58,105 nucleotides of DNA from an uncultured Clostridia bacterium (GCA_947643415.1 CANRWA010000021.1:1-58105), one strand, 5' to 3'; numbered from the stretch's first letter, positions 8,562 to 17,645 are shown. The notes: generated from the letters alone by a model not told the origin. A program made the numbers and translations.

Positions 8562-9191
8562 ATGGAACGCACAGGGATTCTAACTGTCATATCAGGATTT
8601 TCCGGGGCCGGAAAAGGCACTATTATGAAAGAATTGATACATAAATACCCTTATTTTCTCTCTATATCGGCAACCACAAGAAAACCAAGGGAGGGAGAAG
8701 TGGATGGAAGAGAATATTTTTTTCATACACGGGAAGAATTTGAGAATATGATCGCAGACAACGAACTGATCGAATGGGCTGAATATGTAGGCAATTATTA
8801 TGGTACCCCCAAAAAAGCGGTGGAACAGCAGCTAGCTGATGGGAAAGATGTAATCCTTGAAATTGAGATGCAGGGTGGCCTGCTTGTGAAGAAACAGTTT
8901 CCTGATGCACTTCTTATCTTTGTGACACCGCCCTCCGCTGAAGAGTTAAAAAACCGCCTCTATGGACGTGGCACAGAAGAAGAGGAGGAGATTAGGAAGC
9001 GCCTTTATCATGCGGAAGAAGAAGCTTCTTATATGAAGTATTATGATTATCTTGTGGTAAATGACCAGCTTGATGATGCTGTAACCCAGATTCATACAAT
9101 TATTTCAAATGAGCACAGTAAAGTTCCATATCTTAGTAATTGGATATCATCCATGACAGAAGATCTTGCACAATTTAAGGAGGGAAAATAA
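8562..9191 (+). CDS. gmk: Guanylate kinase
   Basis: The 209-residue enzyme phosphorylates GMP to GDP with ATP. The P-loop is SGFSGAGKGT near residue 12, followed by the GMP-binding SATTRKPREGEVDGREY block and the lid region near RLYGRGTEEE. ATG 8562 is preferred since GAAGGAG lies 8 bases before it; an upstream GTG-type start would overlap remA. Length matches the family. It is in the yicC-rpoZ operon. Confidence 0.95.
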   Translation: MERTGILTVISGFSGAGKGTIMKELIHKYPYFLSISATTRKPREGEVDGREYFFHTREEFENMIADNELIEWAEYVGNYYGTPKKAVEQQLADGKDVILEIEMQGGLLVKKQFPDALLIFVTPPSAEELKNRLYGRGTEEEEEIRKRLYHAEEEASYMKYYDYLVVNDQLDDAVTQIHTIISNEHSKVPYLSNWISSMTEDLAQFKEGK

Positions 9192-9194
9192 TAT

Positions 9195-9797
9195 ATGGAA
9201 AACGGAGAGATCAATATGGAAGAACAGCCAGTGGAAGGTAAGAAGCCTTCCAGGCTCAAATATGTGATAGAGGGATTGATTTATATTGCTTTGATCGTAG
9301 TCTGTGTCTATGTTGTCCCCAAATATGTGATTCAGAGGACTGTAGTAAGTGGGGAATCTATGGAAGATACCCTGCATGATGCAGAAAGCCTTCTTATTGA
9401 TAAAATATCTTACCGCTTTGTTGATCCGAAACGCTATGATATCATTGTTTTTTATCCAAAAGGCCGGGATGTTGATGAGTATTATGTAAAACGGATCTAT
9501 GGCCTTCCTGGAGAGACGATACAGATCAAGGAGAATGATATCTTTATTAACGGTGAAAAGATAGATGACCCCTATGCGAAGGATGCCATGTCTACTGGCG
9601 GTATAGCCAATGAGCCTTATACCCTTGGCGAAGATGAATATTTTGTGTTGGGAGATCATAGATCTGTCAGCCAGGACAGCCGGTTTACACCCGAGAGCAG
9701 TCATGATAAAAATGCACCTGGTCCTGTTAAGTTTGAAAATATAGCTGGAAAGGTAATACTGCGGATCTGGCCGCTCAGTAAATTAGGAGTGCCGTGA
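9195..9797 (+). CDS. lepB: Type I signal peptidase
   Basis: This 200-residue membrane-anchored serine protease cleaves Sec and Tat signal peptides. A single transmembrane helix lies at about residues 26-47. The nucleophile box is VSGESMEDTL (catalytic Ser), the general-base box is YYVKRIYGLPGE (catalytic Lys), and the C-terminal box is GDHRSVSQDSR. That last box usually reads GDNR, so His replaces the conserved Asn. An ATG 11 codons further in is a possible alternative start. Its place between gmk and rpoZ is unusual, since those two are often direct neighbours. Confidence 0.92.
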   Translation: MENGEINMEEQPVEGKKPSRLKYVIEGLIYIALIVVCVYVVPKYVIQRTVVSGESMEDTLHDAESLLIDKISYRFVDPKRYDIIVFYPKGRDVDEYYVKRIYGLPGETIQIKENDIFINGEKIDDPYAKDAMSTGGIANEPYTLGEDEYFVLGDHRSVSQDSRFTPESSHDKNAPGPVKFENIAGKVILRIWPLSKLGVP

Positions 9798-9854
9798 TCT
9801 GTTATAGTATTTTACTGATATAAAATGTAAGCCGACTCAGAAAGGAGAGTTTCC

Positions 9855-10106
9855 ATGTTACATCCATCTTATACCGATTTAATGAATATTGCCAACAGTG
9901 AAGTGGAGCAAGGTGAGCAGCCGGTAGTAAACAGCCGGTATTCCATTGTCCTTGCTACAGCAAAAAGAGCACGTCAGATCATTGCAGGTTCCCAGCCTCT
10001 GGTAGATGAGGGACCATGTCCAAAACCTCTGTCTATTGCCATTGATGAATTGTCCAACAGTGCAATTAAGATTGATGCAGAAGAGGAAGAATCAGAGGAA
10101 GCGTAA
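9855..10106 (+). CDS. rpoZ: RNA polymerase omega subunit
   Basis: The 83-residue protein has the omega core: SRYSIVLATAKRARQI followed by KPLSIAIDEL, and an acidic C-terminus (DAEEEESEEA). It folds around the beta-prime subunit and assists polymerase assembly. AGAAAGGAGAG is 7 bases upstream of the ATG. It is the last gene of the yicC operon before a hairpin-rich region. Confidence 0.92.
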   Translation: MLHPSYTDLMNIANSEVEQGEQPVVNSRYSIVLATAKRARQIIAGSQPLVDEGPCPKPLSIAIDELSNSAIKIDAEEEESEEA

Positions 10107-10135
10107 ATTTCATGAGGATATAGTATAGTGAAAAA

Positions 10136-10280
10136 AGGCTGGCTGAGAACCGCAGCCCTTCAGGAATCGCAAAGCGAATTTATTCGCTATAGCGATTCCT
10201 GCTCCGCACATAGCGGAATTACCTATGAGCGAATAGAGCCAGAGGGAAAACTTTTGTTTTTTCTACTGGCTCTTTTTGCA
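10136..10280 (+). terminator. Nested hairpins ending in a rho-independent terminator after rpoZ
   Basis: Three structures lie in a row: GGCTG/CAGCC near 10136-10158; an imperfect palindrome at 10162-10200 with AGGAATCGC/GCGATTCCT arms enclosing AGCGAAT/ATTCGCT; and GAGCCAG (10236-10242) paired with CTGGCTC (10266-10272), then TTTTT. The last is a standard terminator with a long loop. A short frame across this region is better read as structure than as a gene. Confidence 0.7.
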
Positions 10281-10338
10281 TTTTGTTTACAACTGGAGTT
10301 TATATTAGAAAAGAAATCTATCGAAAGGAGTGTGCCAA

Positions 10339-11865
10339 ATGGATTTTGAAAGTATTTTGTATGCGGATATACATACAGAAGTCTTATCAGCGCCGCCTGC
10401 CTTTTTCCAGGATCTGCAGCTGGAATACCTGCTGGGAATAATAGAGCGGGATGCCAAAGGATATAACATCCGTCCACATTTCTATACATTTCCCGGATCA
10501 GAAAAAATGATACGCTACCGTCAGGAGATCTTTCAGGATCTGTCAGACAGAAAATTGTATGATGATCTGGAAGATTTCTGCCTGCAGATGCAGAGATCGA
10601 GGGATTCCTATTCCCTGTCACTCCAGTGTGAGGAGGAGATTCAGAGAGCCAGCTATTATCTTGAAGCTGCCAGCATATACTGGAAAAGCATCTTATTTCT
10701 GTCAGAAAGCCTAAATTCAGCAAAGTTGGCATCAGAAGGCATGCGTTCATTACAGAATTTTCTTAATAAAGAAATAACGGAAAAAAGGAACGAGGGGTTT
10801 GAACAGGGAATCCGGCGTGCCTGTGAATTCTTCTCTCAGATCCGTTTCCGTCTCAATATAGAAGAGGACAGGATCACAATAGCAGAGGAGACAATAGAAC
10901 CAGATAATTACCTGGAGAATCTTGCCAAGGTCACGGGAAAAGATGTAATCCAGACAGATATGGTCATTACAGGGATCTTTCCCAACCGTCTGGAGCCTTC
11001 CTGCCTGGAAATGACACTGGTTAATCTGTTGTGGAAGAGCAATCCTGGCATATTTCATGAAATAAAGAGCTTTTACCACAATTATCCAGAGTTTTACGCA
11101 AAACCGATACTACGGTTTGAAGAAGAGATCCCAGTATATCTGAGTTTTCTTAAATTCCGGGAAAAGACAGAAAACCTTGGGTTTGCATTACGTTTACCAC
11201 AACTTTCATCCAGAAATGAATTTCAAGGCAGCGGATTATATGATCTCGCCCTTGTATGGAAAAATGCGAACAGGGATTACAGGGTTGTATCCAATGAATT
11301 TTCATATCCGGAACATTCCTCGTTCTTTGTCGTAACTGGTCCCAATCAGGGAGGAAAGACTACCTTTGCACGTTCTATGGGGCAGGCTGTATATTTTTCC
11401 ATGATGGGAATGTATGCCAATGCAGAAGAGCTTACTATCCCCTTTTTCCGGGATATTGCCACACATTTTGAAGTGGAAGAACAGCTCCAGTCCAATTCCG
11501 GCAAGCTAAAAGAAGAGATCAACCGTCTGGCACCGATGATGAAGGGAACCATCACAAACCAGTTTGTTATATTGAATGAATTATTTACCACTGCCACCAC
11601 CCATGATGCACTTATCATGGGAAAAGAGGTAATGAAACATTTTCTTGGAAAAGAATGTTATGGGATCTATGTGACCCATATACAAGAACTTGCCGAAGAG
11701 ACTGAACAGATTATCAGTCTGGCTGCCCAGATCCGGGAAGAAGAGGAACAACGGCGGACTTACCGGATTCTTCCAATGAAGGCAAAGGGCTATGGCTATT
11801 CAGAATCCCTTGTGAAAGAATTTGAACTCCGCTATGAAGATATTAAAAGGAGGTTGTCCAGATGA
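10339..11865 (+). CDS. MutS-like ATPase, first of a coupled pair
   Basis: This 508-residue protein lacks the MutS mismatch-recognition domain and is made of a helical lever/clamp-like region (about 1-300) and a C-terminal MutS-type ATPase. Walker A is GPNQGGKTT (334-342). The Walker B site reads VILNELFTTATT, with Asn413 where MutS has Asp, while the catalytic Glu414 remains. The GTHIQE-like sensor region (YVTHIQEL) follows. ATG 10339 is chosen for its spacing after AAAGGAG. The stop overlaps the next gene's ATG (ATGA), so the two proteins are probably co-translated and may form a heterodimer. The role in DNA metabolism is inferred, and the substrate is unknown. Confidence 0.8.
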   Translation: MDFESILYADIHTEVLSAPPAFFQDLQLEYLLGIIERDAKGYNIRPHFYTFPGSEKMIRYRQEIFQDLSDRKLYDDLEDFCLQMQRSRDSYSLSLQCEEEIQRASYYLEAASIYWKSILFLSESLNSAKLASEGMRSLQNFLNKEITEKRNEGFEQGIRRACEFFSQIRFRLNIEEDRITIAEETIEPDNYLENLAKVTGKDVIQTDMVITGIFPNRLEPSCLEMTLVNLLWKSNPGIFHEIKSFYHNYPEFYAKPILRFEEEIPVYLSFLKFREKTENLGFALRLPQLSSRNEFQGSGLYDLALVWKNANRDYRVVSNEFSYPEHSSFFVVTGPNQGGKTTFARSMGQAVYFSMMGMYANAEELTIPFFRDIATHFEVEEQLQSNSGKLKEEINRLAPMMKGTITNQFVILNELFTTATTHDALIMGKEVMKHFLGKECYGIYVTHIQELAEETEQIISLAAQIREEEEQRRTYRILPMKAKGYGYSESLVKEFELRYEDIKRRLSR

Positions 11866-13376
11866 ATGCCTATTTATTATACCCCAGCTCTTCCATAGAA
11901 GGAAAACAGGCATGGTATTCCAGGCGTGATATCATAAAAGATCTTAACCTTGATATCATTTTCCGCACAATGTCAGGCGGAGACCCTTTTGTTGCCGAAA
12001 ATGTCCAGAAGGTTATGATGATACCATTACAGAGTCCAGAGGAGATCCTGTATCGCCAGGACATTATAAAAGATCTGTGCGAACAGCCCGATCTGATGGA
12101 ACAGTTATATGAATATGCAGAAAATCAGAATAAATCCCTGCAGCTTTACAAGGAAGAGATTGAAAACAGCCGCACGCGTTCCACCTATAAGACCGGAGAG
12201 ACGATCCAGACCATCCGTTTCCTCCAAAAAGCAGTAGCAAGTCTTATTTCCCTGCGGAATCTTCTTGCCGGGAGATGTACCAGTTATCAGTCAAAGGGAC
12301 TGCGTGCACTCCGTCAGCGCCTACAGGAAGAGTCCTTTGAGAGGTATGCGGAGAAATTACAGGAAATGGATGTTTTTGTAACAGGCGGAAAGATCAACTA
12401 TTTCTTTCAGTTTGGCGGCGGCATGAAATTAGACCATGCCACAGTAACAAGTTATGAGAAAAGTAATCCCTCCGAAAAACAGACCGGACTGGAACGGTTA
12501 TTTTACAGATATATCAGGAAAAATACGATCTATATCAATAATGAACCACTCCATAAGGATGTGGAACACCTGAAGGAAGTGACAGCACAGAGCATTCTCA
12601 ATATATTTCAGCCAGTATTGGATAAAATTCTGGTTTTTTACCGCACCTTTGCCGAAGAAATTGCCTTTTATAAAGGCGCAGTCCGCTTTATCAACCGCAT
12701 GCAGGCATTGTCTATCCCTCTTTTCTTTCCGAAACCAAGACCGGCAGGAACGAAAGATACCTCCTTCCAGTACCTGTATGAGCTATCCATGGCGATCTAT
12801 CTGCAGGCTTGTCCTGTCGGGAATACTGTCCGATGGGAAAACAACAGCCTGACTATCATAACCGGTGCCAATCAGGGGGGAAAATCTACCTTTCTCCGCA
12901 GCTACGGAATCGCACAGGTCCTTATGCAGTGTGGTATGCCAGTGCCGGCACAGAAATTCTCGGCACCCGTATACCGGCAGTTGTTTACCCACTTTACAAG
13001 AAGCGAAGATGAACAGCTTAGCAGTGGAAGGCTTCGCGAAGAATTACATCGTATGAGCCAGATGATAAAAGCGGTGGTACCAGATAGCCTGTTCCTTCTG
13101 AATGAATCCTTTGCCAGCACAACAGAGAAAGAAGGTTCCCAGATCGCAGAGGGAATCCTGAAGGCATTTTATGAAAATGGGATCACTACTTATATGGTCA
13201 CACATCTGGTATATCTGGCACAGAAACTATATAGGGAGCATTGGGAACGTTCCTGCTTTCTCACAGCAGAAAGAAAAGAAGATGGAGAGAGGACATTCCG
13301 TATGGTCCCTGGGGAACCAGGTCATACAAGCTTTGGAACAGATCTGTTCTACCAGGCATTAGGGAGTGAAGAGTGA
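11862..13376 (+). CDS. MutS-like ATPase, second of a coupled pair
   Basis: This 504-residue partner is similar in plan to the preceding gene: an all-helical N-terminal half, then a MutS-type ATPase with Walker A GANQGGKST (335-343), a switch-like SSGRLREEL segment, and Walker B LFLLNESFASTT with Asn414 in place of Asp and Glu415 kept. A histidine sensor follows in MVTHLVYL. Neither protein has a mismatch-binding or Smr domain, so classical mismatch repair or MutS2 function is unlikely. A GAAGATATT-AAAAGGAGG ribosome binding site lies inside the previous gene. Confidence 0.8.
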   Translation: MNAYLLYPSSSIEGKQAWYSRRDIIKDLNLDIIFRTMSGGDPFVAENVQKVMMIPLQSPEEILYRQDIIKDLCEQPDLMEQLYEYAENQNKSLQLYKEEIENSRTRSTYKTGETIQTIRFLQKAVASLISLRNLLAGRCTSYQSKGLRALRQRLQEESFERYAEKLQEMDVFVTGGKINYFFQFGGGMKLDHATVTSYEKSNPSEKQTGLERLFYRYIRKNTIYINNEPLHKDVEHLKEVTAQSILNIFQPVLDKILVFYRTFAEEIAFYKGAVRFINRMQALSIPLFFPKPRPAGTKDTSFQYLYELSMAIYLQACPVGNTVRWENNSLTIITGANQGGKSTFLRSYGIAQVLMQCGMPVPAQKFSAPVYRQLFTHFTRSEDEQLSSGRLREELHRMSQMIKAVVPDSLFLLNESFASTTEKEGSQIAEGILKAFYENGITTYMVTHLVYLAQKLYREHWERSCFLTAERKEDGERTFRMVPGEPGHTSFGTDLFYQALGSEE

Positions 13377-13411
13377 TGTTTGACCTTTTTATAATATAAA
13401 ACTCTTTTTTC

Positions 13412-13459
13412 TTGACAAACAGGCGTTCGTATTATATACTACTTTTAAACATTTGTTCG
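13412..13459 (+). promoter_or_regulatory. Promoter with two LexA (SOS) boxes for the YneA-like gene
   Basis: TTGACA (13412-13417) and TATACT (13435-13440) are spaced by 17 bases. One LexA-type box, AAACAGGCGTTCG, lies at 13417-13429 in the spacer. A second, AAACATTTGTTCG, lies at 13447-13459 over the expected start of transcription. Both fit RAAC-N4-GTTY, and the second shares AACATTTGTT with the lexA promoter in this window. Confidence 0.75.
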
Positions 13460-13505
13460 TATCATCTGTTCGGACCGCATGTTTGCTTTGAAAGGAGAGT
13501 ATATT

Positions 13506-13832
13506 ATGAAAAATAGAATTAGAAAGAAAATCATCTACAGACTACCTGTTTTGATTATTCCAACCATTATTTTGATCCTTTATTTCTGTATATCATTCAA
13601 TTCACATGTTTCTGCAGAATATGGCGGATTAAATGATATCAGCAGTGTCGAATCTGTTTTAGTAAGAAAAGGAGATACCGTGACATCCATTGCAGAAAGA
13701 TATGCACAGGAATATTCATATATTTCGGTAAGACAGTATATGAAGGATATTCTGGATTTGAATAATATGAATTCAGATCACATTCAGGCAGGTAACTATA
13801 TTTTACTGCCTATTTATCGAAATGAGGCATAA
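13506..13832 (+). CDS. LysM-domain membrane protein, YneA-like SOS division inhibitor
   Basis: The 108-residue protein has a short basic N-terminus, one transmembrane helix (about residues 11-31) and an extracellular LysM-type domain (VRKGDTVTSIAERYA ... GNYILLPIY). This matches the architecture of Bacillus YneA, which delays division during DNA damage. The promoter carries two LexA boxes, which supports the SOS role. GAAAGGAG lies 7 bases before ATG 13506. In Bacillus yneA sits beside lexA; here lexA is 28 kb away. LysM proteins of other function cannot be excluded on sequence alone. Confidence 0.72.
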   Translation: MKNRIRKKIIYRLPVLIIPTIILILYFCISFNSHVSAEYGGLNDISSVESVLVRKGDTVTSIAERYAQEYSYISVRQYMKDILDLNNMNSDHIQAGNYILLPIYRNEA

Positions 13833-13856
13833 ATGACAAAATTCTGTCATTTCCTT
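13831..13856 (+). terminator. Weak hairpin at the end of the YneA-like gene
   Basis: AAATGACA (13831-13838) pairs with TGTCATTT (13845-13852) immediately at the stop codon. The trailing sequence is only mildly T-rich, so efficiency is uncertain. Confidence 0.35.
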
Positions 13857-13965
13857 CCGATATATTGATTACAGTTTCAGAATATAACTTCCACACAGGT
13901 ATATCTGGAAATGGGAGATATAATGAACTGACACTTTAATATTATTCTTTAGGAGATGAGAGTTT

Positions 13966-16347
13966 ATGCAGTCATTTAGTTTCCATAAAAGGAAATTGGA
14001 ACACCAGACTAAGAAATATCTATTTGGCACAGCCGTTTTGTTCGCTGCTGTTTCCGGCGGCCTGATACTTCAGCAGGATATACATATACAGGCGGCGTCC
14101 AAAGGAATTAAGATACGTTATAACAATAAAACAAGGGTGAACAAAAGCAAGAGGATGAATGTTAAATACAACACAAAGAAAGTATCGAAATCTTCTTACA
14201 AAGCTCTTGTCATTAATAAATCCTATATGGTTCCTTATACAGACATATTCAAATCAGGTATCAAGGCCTCCTGTAAATATTCTTCTAAAAGTAAAACACT
14301 GACAATCACGAAGAATTCTGTCACCATAAAGATGAAAGTAGGAAGCAAGACTGCATATGTAAATGGAAAGAAAAAGAAACTTTCTGCCGCACCTTTATCA
14401 GTCCGGTTTGTCTCAAAGAAAAAAACAAAGATCATGGTGCCAGTCAGCTTTGTTGCTAAAACATTACATCTGTCTTATAAGAAGTCTGGTTCCACGATAA
14501 CCATTGGTGATCCGCTTGTTTTGTCCTATGATGGACAAACTACATACTATACAGGGGCGCAGGGATCCATATATTATAATCACAAAGATTATAAACTGTC
14601 CAATATGCCTGTGATTAAGATATCTGGGAATATGTATATGCCTGCCGAAGAAGTACTGGATGGAATATTAAACTTAAAATACGATTACAATAGAGATACA
14701 GGAAAGCTCACCGTTTCTAATGAAGATACGAATACAGAATTAACAGCACAATTGAATTCAAATTCCGTTATGTTGAATGGTAAACCTGTTGCTATAAATG
14801 CACCACTTAAATTAGTCAAAAATCTGACTACCAATAAAGAGGTTCTTTGTATACCGGCTTCCGGAATCGCAAAGCAGCTTGGCTATACCCGCTCATGGGA
14901 TAAATCCGGAAATTGTTACAAAATTCAGTCAAAATTATTTTTTGACTGGCACAAAAATATTGACTTGAAAACAATTGAAGTATCAAATAAGCTTGTAGCT
15001 GGTAATAATGCTAGTTCTTCTGATAAAACGGAAACAACACCAAAACCAACTGTGGATCCGGATAATACAGCAAAACCAGATACAACAGAAGAGCCTAAAA
15101 ATACGCCAGAACCAGAGAAACCAGTAGAATTGAATTATATTTATGCAGAAAGCGCGACTTATTCGGAAGATGGTGGAACAGGTGCAATCAATCTGAATGT
15201 TACAGGATCCTCTTCAGAGATCATGCAGAAGATAACAGTGAAGAGAAATGGTAATATTATTACCATTTCGATCCCACAGTCACAATATATGTTAGATAAA
15301 AATTTATTCAATAATTTTGGGGAGATCGTACAAAAGATGGAAGTCACTACTTCAGAGGACAATACTGTGTGCATAACCCTTATCTGTGAAGGAACGACTG
15401 ATTTTTCATATACGGTCCAAAAGAACACTTTGGCTTTGAATTTACTGTATACCTATTCCAGCAGTACAGGAAGTGTTACGAATTATTCCCTTTCAATTCC
15501 TAAACCATCTGGTGTTACAATTTCCCAGGTCACAAATCAGGATCTGTATGCCAGCAAGAAATTTAGGATTGATATTAAGGGAGATTATGTGGAATTTTTT
15601 AGAAATAATCCTGTTGTCATCAATAATAATACGGTAAAAAGTATTGAGGTTACAAAAAGCGGGGCAAATACAAGGATTACTGTTACCACGTCTTCTCTGA
15701 GGGGATATAAGATCTATGATAAGGGCAAGGAATTTGTCGTGAGTATGGGAGCGCCAAAAAGTATCTACAAATCCATTGTTGTAATGGATGCCGGGCACGG
15801 CGGTCACGATCCGGGGGCAAGAAATAAGGGAACAAATGAAAAAGACCTGAATTTCAAGATCGCCTATACTCTTATGAAACAGTATGCATCACAGAACTCG
15901 CCTGATATTAAAATATATTGGACAAGAACAACCGATTCTTTTGTGACGCTGGCGAAGCGTTCTGCGTTTGCAAAAAGTGTAAGTGCAGATGCTTTCATCA
16001 GTCTCCATATGAATTCCGCCTCTGGCTCCTCAGCAAATGGAACAGAAGTGTACTATTCTGTCTCAAATAATAGCAAGGGATTTGGCGGAATCACCAGCAA
16101 GAAGATGGCAAATCTGTTTAAGACAAAGCTTATTGGAGATTTAAAAACAAAGAGCCGCGGTGTAAAGACAGCAGGCTACTATGTTCTAAAACATAATACG
16201 GTGCCTTCTATTTTGATTGAACTCGGATTTATCTCTGGAAGCAGCGATTATAAAAAACTGACAAATTCAGATTTCCAGAAGAGGGCAGCAAAATCTATAT
16301 ATGAAGGGATCCAGTCAATGTTCAACACTTATAAAACGGGGAGATAA
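13966..16347 (+). CDS. Secreted N-acetylmuramoyl-L-alanine amidase with long N-terminal binding region
   Basis: The 793-residue protein begins with a signal peptide (about residues 1-45, ending near IQAAS). It continues with basic, repeated beta-rich segments resembling copper-amine-oxidase-type N-terminal modules (50-330), a Pro/Thr linker (about 350-390), an AMIN-like region (about 395-590) and a C-terminal Amidase_3 domain. Zinc ligands are visible in DAGHGGHDPG, NEKDLN and SLHMNSA, and the catalytic Glu in LIELGF. The enzyme should cut the amide between muramic acid and the stem peptide. GGAGATGAGAG precedes the ATG. A terminator follows, so it is transcribed alone or with the YneA-like gene. 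Confidence 0.88.
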   Translation: MQSFSFHKRKLEHQTKKYLFGTAVLFAAVSGGLILQQDIHIQAASKGIKIRYNNKTRVNKSKRMNVKYNTKKVSKSSYKALVINKSYMVPYTDIFKSGIKASCKYSSKSKTLTITKNSVTIKMKVGSKTAYVNGKKKKLSAAPLSVRFVSKKKTKIMVPVSFVAKTLHLSYKKSGSTITIGDPLVLSYDGQTTYYTGAQGSIYYNHKDYKLSNMPVIKISGNMYMPAEEVLDGILNLKYDYNRDTGKLTVSNEDTNTELTAQLNSNSVMLNGKPVAINAPLKLVKNLTTNKEVLCIPASGIAKQLGYTRSWDKSGNCYKIQSKLFFDWHKNIDLKTIEVSNKLVAGNNASSSDKTETTPKPTVDPDNTAKPDTTEEPKNTPEPEKPVELNYIYAESATYSEDGGTGAINLNVTGSSSEIMQKITVKRNGNIITISIPQSQYMLDKNLFNNFGEIVQKMEVTTSEDNTVCITLICEGTTDFSYTVQKNTLALNLLYTYSSSTGSVTNYSLSIPKPSGVTISQVTNQDLYASKKFRIDIKGDYVEFFRNNPVVINNNTVKSIEVTKSGANTRITVTTSSLRGYKIYDKGKEFVVSMGAPKSIYKSIVVMDAGHGGHDPGARNKGTNEKDLNFKIAYTLMKQYASQNSPDIKIYWTRTTDSFVTLAKRSAFAKSVSADAFISLHMNSASGSSANGTEVYYSVSNNSKGFGGITSKKMANLFKTKLIGDLKTKSRGVKTAGYYVLKHNTVPSILIELGFISGSSDYKKLTNSDFQKRAAKSIYEGIQSMFNTYKTGR

Positions 16348-16373
16348 CGGTTGGTGGAGAACGACAGCTTTTT

Positions 16374-16408
16374 GAAGAACCATCTTTTTAGATGGTTCTT
16401 CACTTTTT
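16374..16408 (+). terminator. Rho-independent terminator after the amidase gene
   Basis: GAAGAACCATC (16374-16384) and GATGGTTCTTC (16391-16401) form a perfect 11-bp stem with a TTTTTA loop, then ACTTTTTG. T-runs exist only on the + strand side. Confidence 0.85.
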
Positions 16409-16415
16409 GTATCAT

Positions 16416-17477
16416 TTATTCTTTTCTCAGCTTAACAGCAGATGCTGCACGTCTTTTACGTTCCTCCTCCATGGCTGCATAATGTTTTCTGGTGGTATTC
16501 ACATCATTGTGCCCAAGAACTTCTGCTACAAGGTAAATATCCCCTGTCTCACGGTATAAGCTTGTACCATATGTACTGCGCAGTTTATGGGGGGTTATAT
16601 GCTTGATTGTGGTCACATGCTTTGCACAGTCCGACACAAGGTTTTCCACCGCCTGGACGCTGATACGGCGCTTCTGGACGGATAGGAAAAGGGCATGTTC
16701 ATGTCCTTCCTTCGTTGGGATCGTTTTTCGCTCCGCATAATAGTCATATAATGCCTCACTGACTTCATCTCCAAAATATACAAAATCTTCCTTTCCCCCT
16801 TTTCGGACAATCTTTATTCGATTATTTTTAAAATCCAGATCTTCCAGATCCAGCCCAACACACTCCGAAACGCGGATTCCTGTACCGAGCAGGAGAGTGA
16901 AGAGTGCAAGATTCCTCGCCTTATTCTTTTCAAAATATACTTTTTTCATTCCTGTCATTTCATCTCCGCCATGCTCTACATAGTCCAGCAGCTCAGCCAC
17001 CTCATCCGCATCCAGACGCGTGATTTCCCGTTTATGGAGTTTTGGCATATCAACAATAACAGTAGGATTATTTTTTATCATTTCCCGTTTGTAATAATAG
17101 GAAAAAAAGCTTCTCAGGGCAGCCAGCTTTCGGTGAAGCCCGCGTTCATTGTTTGTGTGTTCAACACCGTCTTCATCTCTATAATACTTTAGCCATTCTA
17201 GGTATTCTTCAATATCAACGGGCTGTAACAGTTCCAGATCTGCCAGCCTTATCTCTGTAATATCAGCCATCCTTTTAAAATATGGATTTGTCTCACAAAG
17301 GAACCTAAAAAATAAACGCACATCATACACATAAGAAATCCTTGTTTTTGCCGATGTGTTTGGTTCAATTGCCCGAAAATAATCTTTGGTAAAGCCAGGC
17401 AATGTGGAAAGAACATTCCTCAATTTTATTGTATTGTCACGGGTTGTCTGTTCATGATATGTAATTTTCTTATCCAT
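16416..17477 (-). CDS. Tyrosine recombinase, XerS-like
   Basis: The 353-residue protein has an N-terminal SAM-like core-binding domain and a C-terminal catalytic domain. The catalytic residues are visible: Arg in GTGIRVSE, Lys in RKGGKED, His-x-x-Arg in TPHKLRSTYG, His in LGHNDV and Tyr in TRKHYAA. Length and the FEKNKARNLALF and RKGGK segments recall the single-recombinase XerS of streptococci, which resolves chromosome dimers at one dif-like site. No phage or transposon genes flank it, which favours a housekeeping role, but an orphan integrase cannot be ruled out. AGGAGGT precedes the ATG. Confidence 0.8.
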   Translation of the reverse strand: MDKKITYHEQTTRDNTIKLRNVLSTLPGFTKDYFRAIEPNTSAKTRISYVYDVRLFFRFLCETNPYFKRMADITEIRLADLELLQPVDIEEYLEWLKYYRDEDGVEHTNNERGLHRKLAALRSFFSYYYKREMIKNNPTVIVDMPKLHKREITRLDADEVAELLDYVEHGGDEMTGMKKVYFEKNKARNLALFTLLLGTGIRVSECVGLDLEDLDFKNNRIKIVRKGGKEDFVYFGDEVSEALYDYYAERKTIPTKEGHEHALFLSVQKRRISVQAVENLVSDCAKHVTTIKHITPHKLRSTYGTSLYRETGDIYLVAEVLGHNDVNTTRKHYAAMEEERKRRAASAVKLRKE

Positions 17478-17591
17478 TATAAAACCTCCTAATATAATGA
17501 AAATCTGTAATGTCTATAGATATTATACCATATAGTTTCTCTGATTTCAACTCTCCTTGAAAAACTGGAGTTTGTCCAAGAGAGTTATTTA

Positions 17592-17645
17592 GAAGAAAAA
17601 CAGCACAGTTCTCTCCTCGAAGAAAAACAGCACAGTTCTCTCCTC
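17592..17645. repeat. Tandem 27-bp duplication inside the blaI terminator
   Basis: The same 27-base unit, starting GAAGAAAAACAGCACAG, occurs at 17592-17618 and 17619-17645 with no mismatch. Each copy contains one arm of the terminator stem plus its T-tract as read on the - strand. Confidence 0.95.

Noticed and set aside
10128..10349. 73-codon GTG frame after rpoZ
   Set aside because: It runs through three hairpins and a terminator, has no convincing ribosome binding site and no family resemblance.
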